Source of the DNA: Halomonas sp. TA22
GTDB lineage: Bacteria > Pseudomonadota > Gammaproteobacteria > Pseudomonadales > Halomonadaceae
NCBI RefSeq assembly: GCF_013009075.1
Contig: NZ_CP053108.1
Coordinates: forward strand, 62,001-126,000
DNA: 64,000 bases
Direction: 5' to 3'
Shown: piece after piece, positions 26,537 to 34,495 of the stretch
How the letters are laid out: each line of letters opens with the position of its first letter
How positions within the stretch are numbered: the stretch's first letter is position 1
The notes under the pieces: model-generated
The model's database searches: none
The model's input: the letters and a program-made list of their open reading frames with translations, nothing else
Told to the model about the DNA's origin: nothing
Program-made: the position numbers and the translations under genes

Positions 26537-26871
26537 GCCTCCGCCTTGGGTGTGACCTGGCGAGCACCTGCACTACCCCCTTTGGGGGGCTCCTCCCAGG
26601 AGACCTTGACGTCGCCCTTGAGAAAGGTCTGGCAGGCGAGCCGATAACCCTGCTTGAGCTCTTCGGCCGAGAGCAGTTTCTCTTCCTTCTTCTTTACGGC
26701 ATCGGTATTCTCGCGACCTTCCTCGATCAGGCATTTGCAGGTGCCGCATAGGCCACCACCGCACTTGAACGGGATGCCACCCTTTTCGCGCAGCGAGATA
26801 CGTAGCAGGTTGGAGTCCTCGGGAGCGCGGATGATCTTGCCGCCGTTGGTGATGAAAGTGATATCCGGCAT
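26533..26871 (-). CDS. 2Fe-2S ferredoxin of the oxidase operon
   Basis: 112-residue plant-type ferredoxin: Cys37, Cys42 and Cys45 (CGGGLCGTC) and Cys80 (RLACQ). It lies 35 bp after the reductase gene and overlaps the aspartate dehydrogenase gene. It probably carries electrons from the FAD reductase at 26907 to the diiron oxidase encoded first in the operon, an arrangement usual for oxygenases but not proven here. Confidence 0.92.
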   Translation of the reverse strand: MPDITFITNGGKIIRAPEDSNLLRISLREKGGIPFKCGGGLCGTCKCLIEEGRENTDAVKKKEEKLLSAEELKQGYRLACQTFLKGDVKVSWEEPPKGGSAGARQVTPKAEA

Positions 26872-26906
26872 GTCGATTACCTCGCTAGATCCGGTGATGC
26901 CTCAGG

Positions 26907-27923
26907 CTAGGCTACGCTGCCTTCGAGCTCGTGGGTGAAATTGAAGCTGTCGGCATAGATACGTTCTACGTCGAGGCCGCGCTGGGAAAAGCTCGTCTTG
27001 GCGGCGGCGATCATCGGCGGTGGGCCACACAGGTAGGCATCGAAAGCGCTCAGGTCGTTGAAGTCTTGACACACGGCCTCATGCACGAAGCCTCGGCGTC
27101 CATCCCACTCGGAGTCGGGCTCCGAGAGTACCGGTACGTAGCGCAAGTTGGGCAGCGTCCTGGTCCAGTCATTGAGCTGCTCGTCGAGATAGAGATCCTC
27201 GGCGCGGCGCACCCCCCAATAGAGGGCGATAGCCGGTCGCTCGGGCTCGTTCAGCAGCGACTCGATGATGCTTTTGAGCGGCGCCAGGCCGGTGCCGCCA
27301 CCCACCATCAGCAGATCGCGCGGGCTATCGGCGTCGTGGCGGAAGTTGCCCAACGGCAGCTCCACGTCGAGGGTGTCGCCGGGCTGGTAGTGAGTTTCCA
27401 GGCGACCGGTGAAATGGCCGCCTGGCACGTGACGGATATGGAAGTCGAAAAGCTCACCGCGATGGGGTGAGGCCATCGAGAAGCTGCGTGGGCTGCCATC
27501 GTCCAGCATCACGTTGAGATACTGGCCGGGATGGAAGACCACCTCGCTGGCGCTGGGAATGCGCAGCACCAGGTGGGTCACGTCGTGGCTCAACTTCTCC
27601 AGTTGCTCGATGGTGGCAACGTGGAAGTCGGCCGGAATGTGGCCCGCTGGCAGCAGCTTGGCGGTGATGGTCAGGTCGCTCTGGGCGCATGCCTGGCAGG
27701 CCAGCGCATAGCCCGCCTCGGCTTCCTCTTCGGTCAAGCCGAAGGGGAACTCGTCATACCCGACGGTGCCTTCCACCAGCTTGACGCGACAGGCCCCGCA
27801 GCCGCCGAAGCGGCAGTCATGAGCAAGTGGGAAACCGGCTCGCTCGGCGGCCTCGAGCAGCGGTTCTCCTGTCTGGGCTTCGAAGCTTTCTGAGGTGTCG
27901 GAAAGGGTAATACGGTAGCTCAT
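26907..27923 (-). CDS. NAD(P)H:ferredoxin-type oxidoreductase with N-terminal 2Fe-2S domain
   Basis: 338 residues. Residues 1-90 form a 2Fe-2S domain (Cys37, Cys42, Cys45, Cys76). Then an FAD-binding barrel with RSFSMAS and an NAD domain with GGGTGLAPLKSI and YLCGPPPMI follow. This is the layout of oxygenase reductases (phenol hydroxylase or CDP-6-deoxyglucoseen reductase type). It transfers electrons from NAD(P)H to an oxygenase or ferredoxin. The 127-bp gap upstream holds GC-rich inverted repeats (28002-28030). Confidence 0.93.
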   Translation of the reverse strand: MSYRITLSDTSESFEAQTGEPLLEAAERAGFPLAHDCRFGGCGACRVKLVEGTVGYDEFPFGLTEEEAEAGYALACQACAQSDLTITAKLLPAGHIPADFHVATIEQLEKLSHDVTHLVLRIPSASEVVFHPGQYLNVMLDDGSPRSFSMASPHRGELFDFHIRHVPGGHFTGRLETHYQPGDTLDVELPLGNFRHDADSPRDLLMVGGGTGLAPLKSIIESLLNEPERPAIALYWGVRRAEDLYLDEQLNDWTRTLPNLRYVPVLSEPDSEWDGRRGFVHEAVCQDFNDLSAFDAYLCGPPPMIAAAKTSFSQRGLDVERIYADSFNFTHELEGSVA

Positions 27924-28050
27924 GGCAGCCTCCTTGAGCGCACCCGTCTGGTCAGGGTCTTGTCATCATCGCCGCGAGCGGCGCTTGAATTCGTCAGGGG
28001 AGTCGGCAAGGGAGCCGTCCGCTTGCCGACGTCGCCTCGTGCGGACGGGC

Positions 28051-28530
28051 TTATTTCTTGATGTCGGCCTCGACCACCACCTCGTGGCCGGACTCGCGCA
28101 GATGATCCTGAAGCGCCTTCAGCGCGGCCAGGCCGGCCTGGGTGTCCTGTTCGCCGTTGCCGCCGCTCAGGCCAACACCGCCGATCACCTCGCCATCGAC
28201 GACGATGGGGAAGCCGCCGACGAACACGGCGAACTTGCCCTCGAAGCTCCATTGGATGCCGAAGGCTTCGTTACCGGGTAGAGCGGGGCCATTGGGGGCG
28301 GTATTGAAGAGATGGGTCGAACGCTTATGGCCGGCCGCGGTGAAGGCCTTGTTCCAGGCGATCTGCGGGCCGGTGACGCGGGCGCCGTTCATGCGTTCCA
28401 GCGCCAGCGGGTAGCCGCCATCATCCACCACGCAGATGCTTTCTAGCACACCGATCTCCTCGGAGCGCTGCTTGGCGGCCTCCACCATTACCTTGGCTTC
28501 TTCCAGTTCCAGTCGAAATACCTGCTTCAT
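28051..28530 (-). CDS. GlcG/HbpS family protein
   Basis: 159 residues. Family features seen are CVVDDGGYPLALERMNGA, AWNKAFTAAGHKRSTHLF, FVGGFPIVVDGEVIGGVG and the closing GGNGEQDTQAG. Members form octamers and bind heme or other small ligands; they recur in glycolate, propanediol and other catabolic operons without a settled role. The ATG at 28530 has AAGGTGAG upstream; a GTG three codons earlier is part of that site. It lies 42 bp after the aldehyde dehydrogenase gene. Confidence 0.88.
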   Translation of the reverse strand: MKQVFRLELEEAKVMVEAAKQRSEEIGVLESICVVDDGGYPLALERMNGARVTGPQIAWNKAFTAAGHKRSTHLFNTAPNGPALPGNEAFGIQWSFEGKFAVFVGGFPIVVDGEVIGGVGLSGGNGEQDTQAGLAALKALQDHLRESGHEVVVEADIKK

Positions 28531-28572
28531 GAGTCTCACCTTGTCGTCAGGTTGTAGTTATGTGTGCCGTGC

Positions 28573-30027
28573 TCAGCAGCCGATGTAGACGGTCTTGGTC
28601 TGGGTGAAAAAATCCAGCCCGGCGCGTCCCGACTCGCGGAACGTGGACGTGCTCGACTGCTTCAACCCGCCGAAGGGGGCGTTGACCAGGTTGCCGGTGG
28701 TGGTGCGGTTGACCTTGACCGTGCCGGCCTGGATGTCGAGTGGGAAACGCTGGATGTAGCCGATGTCGTTGGTCACCAGTGCGGCGGCGAGGCCGTAGGG
28801 CGTATCGTTGGCCTTGGCGATGGCGTCGTCGTAGTCGTCGATCTCGATCACCGCGACCACCGGGCCGAAGATCTCTTCGCGGGCGATGCGCATCTCCTGG
28901 GTTACGTCGCTGAAGATGGCCGGCGCCACGTAGAAGCCCTTGACGTAGTCGCCCTCGGTGAGGTGCTCGCCGCCATGAACGTGGGTCGCTTCCTTCTTGC
29001 CCGCCTCGACGTAGCCGAGCACGGTGTCGAGCTGCTGGCGGGTGGCCAGTGGGCCGATCTGGGTACCTTCGGTCATGCCGTTGCCGATCTTCAGCGTCTT
29101 GACCTTCTCCACCAGCCGCGTGAGGTACTCTTCTTTGAGACGACTAGCGATCAGCACCCGGCTGGTGCCGGTGCAGGCCTGGCCGGTCAGAGAAAAACCG
29201 CCCTTCACGGTCAGGTCCACCGCGGTGTCGATATCGGCATCTTCCAGCACGATCAGCGGATTCTTACCGCCGAGCTCCATCTGAGTGCGGGTGGTCATGG
29301 CCGCGGCGCGATGAATGCGCTCGCCTGCTGCGGTGGAGCCGGTGAAGGAGATCGCCTTGACGGTCGGATTGGCGGTGATCTCCTCGCCGATGGCCGAGGC
29401 GGCACCGGTAACGAAATTGAACACGCCTGCCGGCACGCCGGCGTGGTGCAGGGCCTCGGCCAGGCGATAGCCGATCAGCGGAGCATCCGACGAGGGCTTG
29501 AATACCACGGTGTTGCCGGTGATCAGTGCCGGAGCTATCTTGCGCGCCGGAATCGAGATCGGGAAGTTCCAAGGCGTGATGATGGTGGCCACGCCCAGCG
29601 GTTCGCGCTGGGTATAGACCATCATCTTGGCGTCGTCCTGGGGGAAGGTTTCGCCGGTGATGGTCTGGCCTTCCACCGCGTAGAAACGCAGGGTCTGTGC
29701 CGAACGGGCCACTTCGTCGAGGCTGTTGGCCAAGAGCTTGCCTTCTTCGCGGGTTAGCTCCTGGGCAAACTGCTCGACGTTCTCCATCAGGTAATCGGCG
29801 GCGCGGTTGAGGATCTTGGCGCGCTGCGAAATGGGTGTCTCGCACCAGGCGGCGAAGGCGCGGTCGGCCGCGCTGATGGCCTGACGGGCGTCTTCCACCG
29901 TGGAGGCCTGGAACCGTCCGAGCAGATCGTCCTGGTCGGCAGGGTTGCGGTTCTCGAAGGTCTCCCCAGAGGCGCCCGCGACCCACTGGCCGTCGATGTA
30001 ATTGAGAAACTGGGTTGCGTTATCCAA
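28573..30027 (-). CDS. Aldehyde dehydrogenase (succinate/ketoglutarate semialdehyde type)
   Basis: 484-residue NAD(P)-dependent enzyme. Seen are the cofactor-site region TPWNFPISIPARKIAPAL, the FTGSTAAG loop, MELGGKNP with the general-base Glu near residue 251, and GQACTGTSR with catalytic Cys285. The closest named relatives by eye are semialdehyde dehydrogenases of sugar-acid and amino-acid breakdown. As second gene of the oxidase operon it would oxidise an aldehyde released by the diiron enzyme to a carboxylate. The true substrate is unknown. Confidence 0.93.
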   Translation of the reverse strand: MDNATQFLNYIDGQWVAGASGETFENRNPADQDDLLGRFQASTVEDARQAISAADRAFAAWCETPISQRAKILNRAADYLMENVEQFAQELTREEGKLLANSLDEVARSAQTLRFYAVEGQTITGETFPQDDAKMMVYTQREPLGVATIITPWNFPISIPARKIAPALITGNTVVFKPSSDAPLIGYRLAEALHHAGVPAGVFNFVTGAASAIGEEITANPTVKAISFTGSTAAGERIHRAAAMTTRTQMELGGKNPLIVLEDADIDTAVDLTVKGGFSLTGQACTGTSRVLIASRLKEEYLTRLVEKVKTLKIGNGMTEGTQIGPLATRQQLDTVLGYVEAGKKEATHVHGGEHLTEGDYVKGFYVAPAIFSDVTQEMRIAREEIFGPVVAVIEIDDYDDAIAKANDTPYGLAAALVTNDIGYIQRFPLDIQAGTVKVNRTTTGNLVNAPFGGLKQSSTSTFRESGRAGLDFFTQTKTVYIGC

Positions 30028-30106
30028 GACGCTTACCTTTTTGTCGTCGCTGGCTGTTGTTGCTGACTATCGATGCTAGACCGGGTCCGTTTGTGCTCGA
30101 GCCGGG

Positions 30107-30135
30107 TCATCTGCCGGCCACGGGCCGGCAGATGA
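30107..30135 (-). other. Stem-loop between the diiron oxidase and aldehyde dehydrogenase genes
   Basis: Perfect 13-bp inverted repeat (TCATCTGCCGGCC and complement) with an ACG loop, 18 bp after the oxidase stop codon on the minus strand. No U-run follows, so it is more likely an mRNA-stabilising or processing element that raises oxidase mRNA over the rest of the operon than a full terminator. Confidence 0.65.
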
Positions 30136-30153
30136 AAGGACCGTTCCGAATGA

Positions 30154-30885
30154 TCAGGCGGCCATGTCCAGCTCGGTGATGGGCAGGTCGCCGACGACGT
30201 AGTCGTAGTACAGCGCGGTGGTATAAAGCAGGCGCATCTGGGCGCCGATTTCACAAATCTTCAGGCAGCGCTGCTGCAGCTCGACGGTGTCGGCATGCTC
30301 CAGCACGATCTGATAGCCACGCTCGCCATGGATTTCGTCGGAGACGATGTGCAGATCGAAGAACTCGACCTCTTCGTCGGTAAAGCCGTACTTCTCACGC
30401 AGGGTCGGGGTCTGCTTGCGATAGATCGATGGCACCTGGGACTCCAGGCCGACCACCAGCGCTGCCACCGCGACAACCGGATGCTCACGCATGGCCACGG
30501 CATAGCACCAGCTCTGCAGCCCACGGGTGGTGGGCGACATGTTGTCCGGATTCTCGACGCGCTCGCGGGTGGTGCCACAGGCCTCGGCGAAGCGAATCAG
30601 CAGGTCGGTGTGACGGTCGCCACCCAGCTCTTCCTCGTACATGTTCTGCAGCAGGAAGTCCTTGGCCTCGGTGTAGGTCTCCGGGGTGTTGGCGTATATG
30701 TAGGCCAGATAGTCGGCGAACGGGCCCACATAGTGGTAGTGGTTCTCGGCCCAGCGGGCGAGATGGTCGCGGGACAGCTTGCCGCTGGCCCAGGCCACGC
30801 TGAACGGGGCCTTGTTGGCGCTCTTGCCTTTGATGGCATCTTCCAGAGCGGTACGGAATTCGTCGCGATTCATCAACTGTGCCAT
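30154..30885 (-). CDS. Heme-oxygenase-like diiron oxidase (PqqC/TenA/CADD-type)
   Basis: 243-residue all-helical protein of the heme-oxygenase-like diiron oxidase superfamily. Residues Glu85, His92, Glu148, His179, Asp183 and His186 match the spacing of the six iron ligands of chlamydial CADD (E81, H88, E142, H174, D178, H181); the last three form HIVSDEIH. Enzymes of this fold use O2 for C-C or C-N cleavage or hydroxylation of amino acids, fatty acids or self-residues. The ATG at 30885 has AGGAG upstream. The gene is first in an operon with ALDH, HbpS, reductase, ferredoxin, AspDH and DUF1330, and a 26-bp palindrome lies upstream. No other pqq genes are present, so it is not PqqC itself. Confidence 0.9.
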   Translation of the reverse strand: MAQLMNRDEFRTALEDAIKGKSANKAPFSVAWASGKLSRDHLARWAENHYHYVGPFADYLAYIYANTPETYTEAKDFLLQNMYEEELGGDRHTDLLIRFAEACGTTRERVENPDNMSPTTRGLQSWCYAVAMREHPVVAVAALVVGLESQVPSIYRKQTPTLREKYGFTDEEVEFFDLHIVSDEIHGERGYQIVLEHADTVELQQRCLKICEIGAQMRLLYTTALYYDYVVGDLPITELDMAA

Positions 30886-30983
30886 GGGGGAGGACTCCTG
30901 GTCGTTACCGTGCGCCGCCTGATCCGACAGGCCGAGCGCTTGTTGTTTGTCGTCGTGGTTCCGGGCATTGGCCGGTTTTTCAA

Positions 30984-31009
30984 ATGGCTCATGGTATACC
31001 ATGAGCCAT
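30984..31009. promoter_or_regulatory. Perfect 26-bp palindrome containing the GntR operator
   Basis: The core TGGTATACCA (30992-31001) is extended on both sides by ATGGCTCA and its complement to a perfect 26-bp inverted repeat. It lies about 100 bp before the oxidase start codon. Strong symmetry suggests binding of a regulator dimer, most likely the GntR protein at 22462. Confidence 0.75.
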
Positions 31010-31145
31010 AAGGTGAGATTAGCATGCTCTCTTGGAGTGTCAAGGGATTTGCTAGATGCCAGCGAATAGGAAGGATGCGGGAAAGGGATGCGGGGAGCAT
31101 GGTAGCGCCTGGCACTCTCCTTCAGAAGAGATGATTAGCGGGCTT

Positions 31146-31155
31146 TGGTATACCT
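31146..31155. promoter_or_regulatory. Second candidate GntR operator upstream of the oxidase operon
   Basis: TGGTATACCT, one base from the palindrome, 144 bp further upstream of the 26-bp palindrome. A pair of sites at such distance could allow looping. Confidence 0.5.
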
Positions 31156-31339
31156 TTGGTGGGTGTCTAGTGTGGAAATGATAGGGTCGGGGAGGATTCG
31201 TGCGGCGCTCAAGCACCGCATCGGGGCGGGCAGCAGGCATTCACCGGCGAGTGCGAGGCGCAACGAGAGGGTATGGTTTCGGCTCTCGAGGGGCGTGGTG
31301 CGTTGGCTGTCAGCCCCCGAGAACCCGTTGGACGAGTGT

Positions 31340-32845
31340 TCACTCCTGTGCGAGCGGTTGGCCTCGCTGCTTGAAGCGGTAGCGCAGGGCCAGCACGATC
31401 GACAACGCGGCCAGGGTCAGCAGTGCCAGCGAGATGGGACGGGTGAAGAACAGTGTCCAATCCTCGTTGGTCATCAGCGCTCGACGCAGGTTGGTCTCGG
31501 CGATGGGGCCGAGAATCACCCCCAGCACCAGCGGTGCCAGCGGGTAGTCGAGCTTGGCCAGGATATAGCCGAAGACACCGATGCCCAGCAGCAGGTAGAT
31601 GTCGGTGATGCGATTGTTGAGTGCGAAGGCGCCGACCATGCAACAGGTCAGCACTACAGGCACGATGATCGACTTGGGCACGCTGGTGACCTTGAGAAAT
31701 AGCCGCATACTGAGAAGGCACACTACCAGCATCATGGCGCCGGCCAGGAACATCGCCATGAACATGCCGTAGACGGTGTCGGCGTGATCCATGATCAGGC
31801 GTGGGCCGACGCCGATACCATGCACCATCAGCGCCGCCATCAATACCGCGTCCACGGCGCTGCCGGGAATGCCCAGTGCGATCATCGGGATCAGACCTCC
31901 GCCGGAGGTCGCCGAGTTGCCTGATTCCGAGGCGATCACCCCCTCGCTTGAGCCTTTGCCAAAGGCCTCGGGATGCTTGGAGCTGCGCTTGGCCTGATCG
32001 TAGGCCAATAGATTGGCGATGCTACCACCAGCCCCCGGTACTGCGCCAATGAACACCCCGACCATCGAGGAGCGAATCAGGTTGAACGGATAGGAGAGCA
32101 CCTCACGCATCGCTGCCCAGGGCTTGAAGCTGATGTGGCTATCGATCAGTTGCTTGCCGGCCTTGACCTCCTCGGCGTCCTCGACCTCACGCAGTAGCTG
32201 GCTGACCGCGAATATGCCGATCAGCACGATTAGGAAAGGGATGCCCGCCGTCAACATGCGCAGGTCGAACGAGAAGCGTGTCACGCCCATCAGCGGGTCC
32301 GAGCCCACCGTGGCGATGATCAGTCCTATGACACCGGCTAGCAGACCGCGCAGCATCGATTTGCCGACCAGGCTGGCGACGATGGTGAGGGCGAACACCA
32401 CCAGCGAAAAATACTCCCAGGCGCCGAGCTTGACGGCGATCATGGCCAACGGCGGGGCGGCGATGATCAGTACGATGGAGCTGATCAGAGTGCCGAAGAA
32501 TGACGCCCAGATGCCGATCGCCAACGCCCTGCCGGGCTCGCCGCGACGAGCCATCGGATAGGCGTCGAAGGTGGTGGCCAGCGCCGACGGCGTACCGGGG
32601 ATGCCCAGCAGTGCGGCGCTGATCATGCCGCCTGTATAGCCGCCGATATAGACCGCCAGCAGGGTAGCGACCCCCTGCAGCGCCGGCATGGTGAAGGTCA
32701 GCGGCAGTGCCAGCACGATGGCCATGGTGATGGTGAAGCCGGGAATGGCCGCGGTGATTACACCGGCCACCACGCCTACCAGCATGGTCAGTATGGTGGG
32801 CAGGGTAAATAGCTGATCGGCCCCTGCCAGAATGGATTCCATCAT
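31340..32845 (-). CDS. tctA: Tripartite tricarboxylate transporter, large permease TctA (system 1)
   Basis: 501-residue inner-membrane protein with about 12 helices. TctA motifs: GVVAGVITAAIPGFTITMAI, YIGGYTGGMISAALLGIPGT and GAVPGAGGSIANLLAYDQAK, plus SGGGLIPMIALGIPGSAVDA. TTT systems use a periplasmic receptor and the ion gradient to import carboxylates. It is last in the minus-strand run tctC-tctB-tctA-ggt-tctC-tctB-tctA. Confidence 0.94.
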   Translation of the reverse strand: MMESILAGADQLFTLPTILTMLVGVVAGVITAAIPGFTITMAIVLALPLTFTMPALQGVATLLAVYIGGYTGGMISAALLGIPGTPSALATTFDAYPMARRGEPGRALAIGIWASFFGTLISSIVLIIAAPPLAMIAVKLGAWEYFSLVVFALTIVASLVGKSMLRGLLAGVIGLIIATVGSDPLMGVTRFSFDLRMLTAGIPFLIVLIGIFAVSQLLREVEDAEEVKAGKQLIDSHISFKPWAAMREVLSYPFNLIRSSMVGVFIGAVPGAGGSIANLLAYDQAKRSSKHPEAFGKGSSEGVIASESGNSATSGGGLIPMIALGIPGSAVDAVLMAALMVHGIGVGPRLIMDHADTVYGMFMAMFLAGAMMLVVCLLSMRLFLKVTSVPKSIIVPVVLTCCMVGAFALNNRITDIYLLLGIGVFGYILAKLDYPLAPLVLGVILGPIAETNLRRALMTNEDWTLFFTRPISLALLTLAALSIVLALRYRFKQRGQPLAQE

Positions 32846-32892
32846 GTGCGGATTCCTGGGTCAGCGAGTGATTTTGTTGGATAGCGCATGTC

Positions 32893-33432
32893 TTAAAGCA
32901 GCGCACCGCGTGGTAGGGAAATGGTGAACACGTGGCGGAACAGAGCGTCGAGCCCTACTGACATCAAGAGCGCGATGAGCACGGCGATGGCCAATTGACG
33001 CGGGCGATGTGCACCCAATAACACTTGGCAGGCCAGCACGAAGGGCAGTGTGGCCCAGCGGAAACCGACAAGAGGCACGGCGAAGGCGTATAGGGTAAAC
33101 AGACCCAATACGCCGAAAGCCAGTCGATGCCGCCACAGCCATGTGCCTACGCTGCCGTTGGGCAGTGCCGTGGTATGCCTCAGCTTGGCGGACTCCTTGG
33201 CGATCATGATGACATTGAGCAGCGCCAAGATGGCCAACATCAGACGCGGGAAGCTGCCCGAGCCGATCGGCTCCCAGGCCGAGGATGGCAGCCCGCCGGC
33301 GTGAGTGAACATCACCGCGGCGATCCCGAGCAGCGCCAGGTTGAAGACGATATGAGCGACCGCCTTGGCGCGCTCGCCGTGAGGGACGGGATCCCGGCCT
33401 TGCGACCGGGAATCGGAGGTGGCCACGCTCAT
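32893..33432 (-). CDS. tctB: Tripartite tricarboxylate transporter, small permease TctB (system 1)
   Basis: 179 residues with four membrane helices after a cytoplasmic N-terminus, the expected TctB form. It contains GLPSSAWEPIGSGSFPRLML, the short conserved part of this poorly conserved subunit. The ATG overlaps the tctC stop by four bases (ATGA). A 47-bp gap leads to tctA. Confidence 0.88.
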   Translation of the reverse strand: MSVATSDSRSQGRDPVPHGERAKAVAHIVFNLALLGIAAVMFTHAGGLPSSAWEPIGSGSFPRLMLAILALLNVIMIAKESAKLRHTTALPNGSVGTWLWRHRLAFGVLGLFTLYAFAVPLVGFRWATLPFVLACQVLLGAHRPRQLAIAVLIALLMSVGLDALFRHVFTISLPRGALL

Positions 33433-34436
33433 TGCTGCAGGGACCCTGCCAGGCGCTCGATGGTGGCATCGAGGGAGGCGAGGTGTTCACGATACTCGTC
33501 CGGGCCCATGAAATGTACCTCGGCGCCGGCATTGTTGACGCGGGTCACGAACTCCTCTTCCGCTGCCATTGCCTCGACGGCGGTGGCCAGTACCTCGATG
33601 CGATCCTGTGAAGTGCCCTTCGGTGCGATCAGACCGCGTAGGATCGACAGGTTGAGGTCTTCGTAGCCGAGCTCAGCGAAAGTCGGTACGTCGGGGGTTT
33701 GTGTCATGCGTTCGGTGTGGCCTACGGCCAAGAAACGTAGATCGTCATTCTCGACGAACTGCAGGCTGGAGGCGACATCACCCATGGCGGCGTCGATATG
33801 CCCGCCGACCAGTGAACGGATACGCTCGCCGGTACCTTCGAAGCCAACGTAGCGGAACGAGAGGTCCTCTGCCTCCTCGATCATGGCGCCATGGATATGC
33901 GGCACCCCGCCGAGGGTCACGCCGAAACGGATCTCGCCGGGGTTTTCCTGAGCATACTCAACGAACTCCTCGAAGGTTTCCCAAGGGCTGTCGGCGCTAA
34001 CGGTCAGATACTGCGGCGAGGCGGTGATTGCAGCTATCGGCTCGTAGTCGTCCCAATTGTACTGGGTCATGCCAGTATGGTGGGAGACCATGAAGCCGTC
34101 GTGGACCTGACCGATGGTGTAGCCGTCATTGTCGCGCTCGGCGAGATCGGCAAGACCAATCGTGCCGCTGACGCCAGGCATGTTGATCACCGGTAGCGGC
34201 TGGCCGAGATGGGGCTGTATATGGTTGGAAACCAGGCGCATCAGTACGTCGCTGCCGCCACCCGGCGCCCAGGGTACGATGAATTCCACCGCACTGTCGG
34301 GGTAGTCGTTGGCGTGGGCACCGGTGGCGAGGCCGCCCACCACCAGGCCGAGGCCGGCCAAGGTTGCGGAGGTCAAAGTCAAGCGCTTAGCGAGCGGTTG
34401 GCGCGAGGCGACGTTGAGGTTATTGGTTGTCGGCAT
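33429..34436 (-). CDS. tctC: Tripartite tricarboxylate transporter receptor TctC (system 1)
   Basis: 335-residue periplasmic receptor. The Sec signal is long (cleavage after AHA near residue 42). The mature start YPDSAVEFIVPWAPGGGSDV is the TctC hallmark, and GVTLGGVPHIHGAMIEEAED and GLIAPKGT follow. The start ATG at 34436 is chosen by the signal peptide; the 88 codons open upstream overlap the end of the gene before. The ligand is probably a carboxylate. Confidence 0.92.
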   Translation of the reverse strand: MPTTNNLNVASRQPLAKRLTLTSATLAGLGLVVGGLATGAHANDYPDSAVEFIVPWAPGGGSDVLMRLVSNHIQPHLGQPLPVINMPGVSGTIGLADLAERDNDGYTIGQVHDGFMVSHHTGMTQYNWDDYEPIAAITASPQYLTVSADSPWETFEEFVEYAQENPGEIRFGVTLGGVPHIHGAMIEEAEDLSFRYVGFEGTGERIRSLVGGHIDAAMGDVASSLQFVENDDLRFLAVGHTERMTQTPDVPTFAELGYEDLNLSILRGLIAPKGTSQDRIEVLATAVEAMAAEEEFVTRVNNAGAEVHFMGPDEYREHLASLDATIERLAGSLQQ

Positions 34437-34495
34437 CTTGCTTCTCCGATTGTGGTCAAAGGGACCCGGCAGGCGCCGGGTCCGGAACTGCAGGG

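Larger units (their letters stand above)
30886..31339. other. Regulatory intergenic region upstream of the oxidase operon
   Basis: 454 bp between the tctA stop and the oxidase start, both on minus. No protein gene is supported. It carries two TGGTATACC-type operators (30992 and 31146) and must hold the oxidase-operon promoter. No clear terminator for the transporter operon was found. Confidence 0.65.

Noticed and set aside
30107-30135. The hairpin as a rho-independent terminator
   Set aside because: No U-run follows on the minus strand and downstream genes of the operon lack another clear promoter.
30154-30885. Calling the diiron protein PqqC
   Set aside because: No other pqq gene is nearby and the residues follow the diiron CADD pattern, which cofactor-less PqqC does not need.
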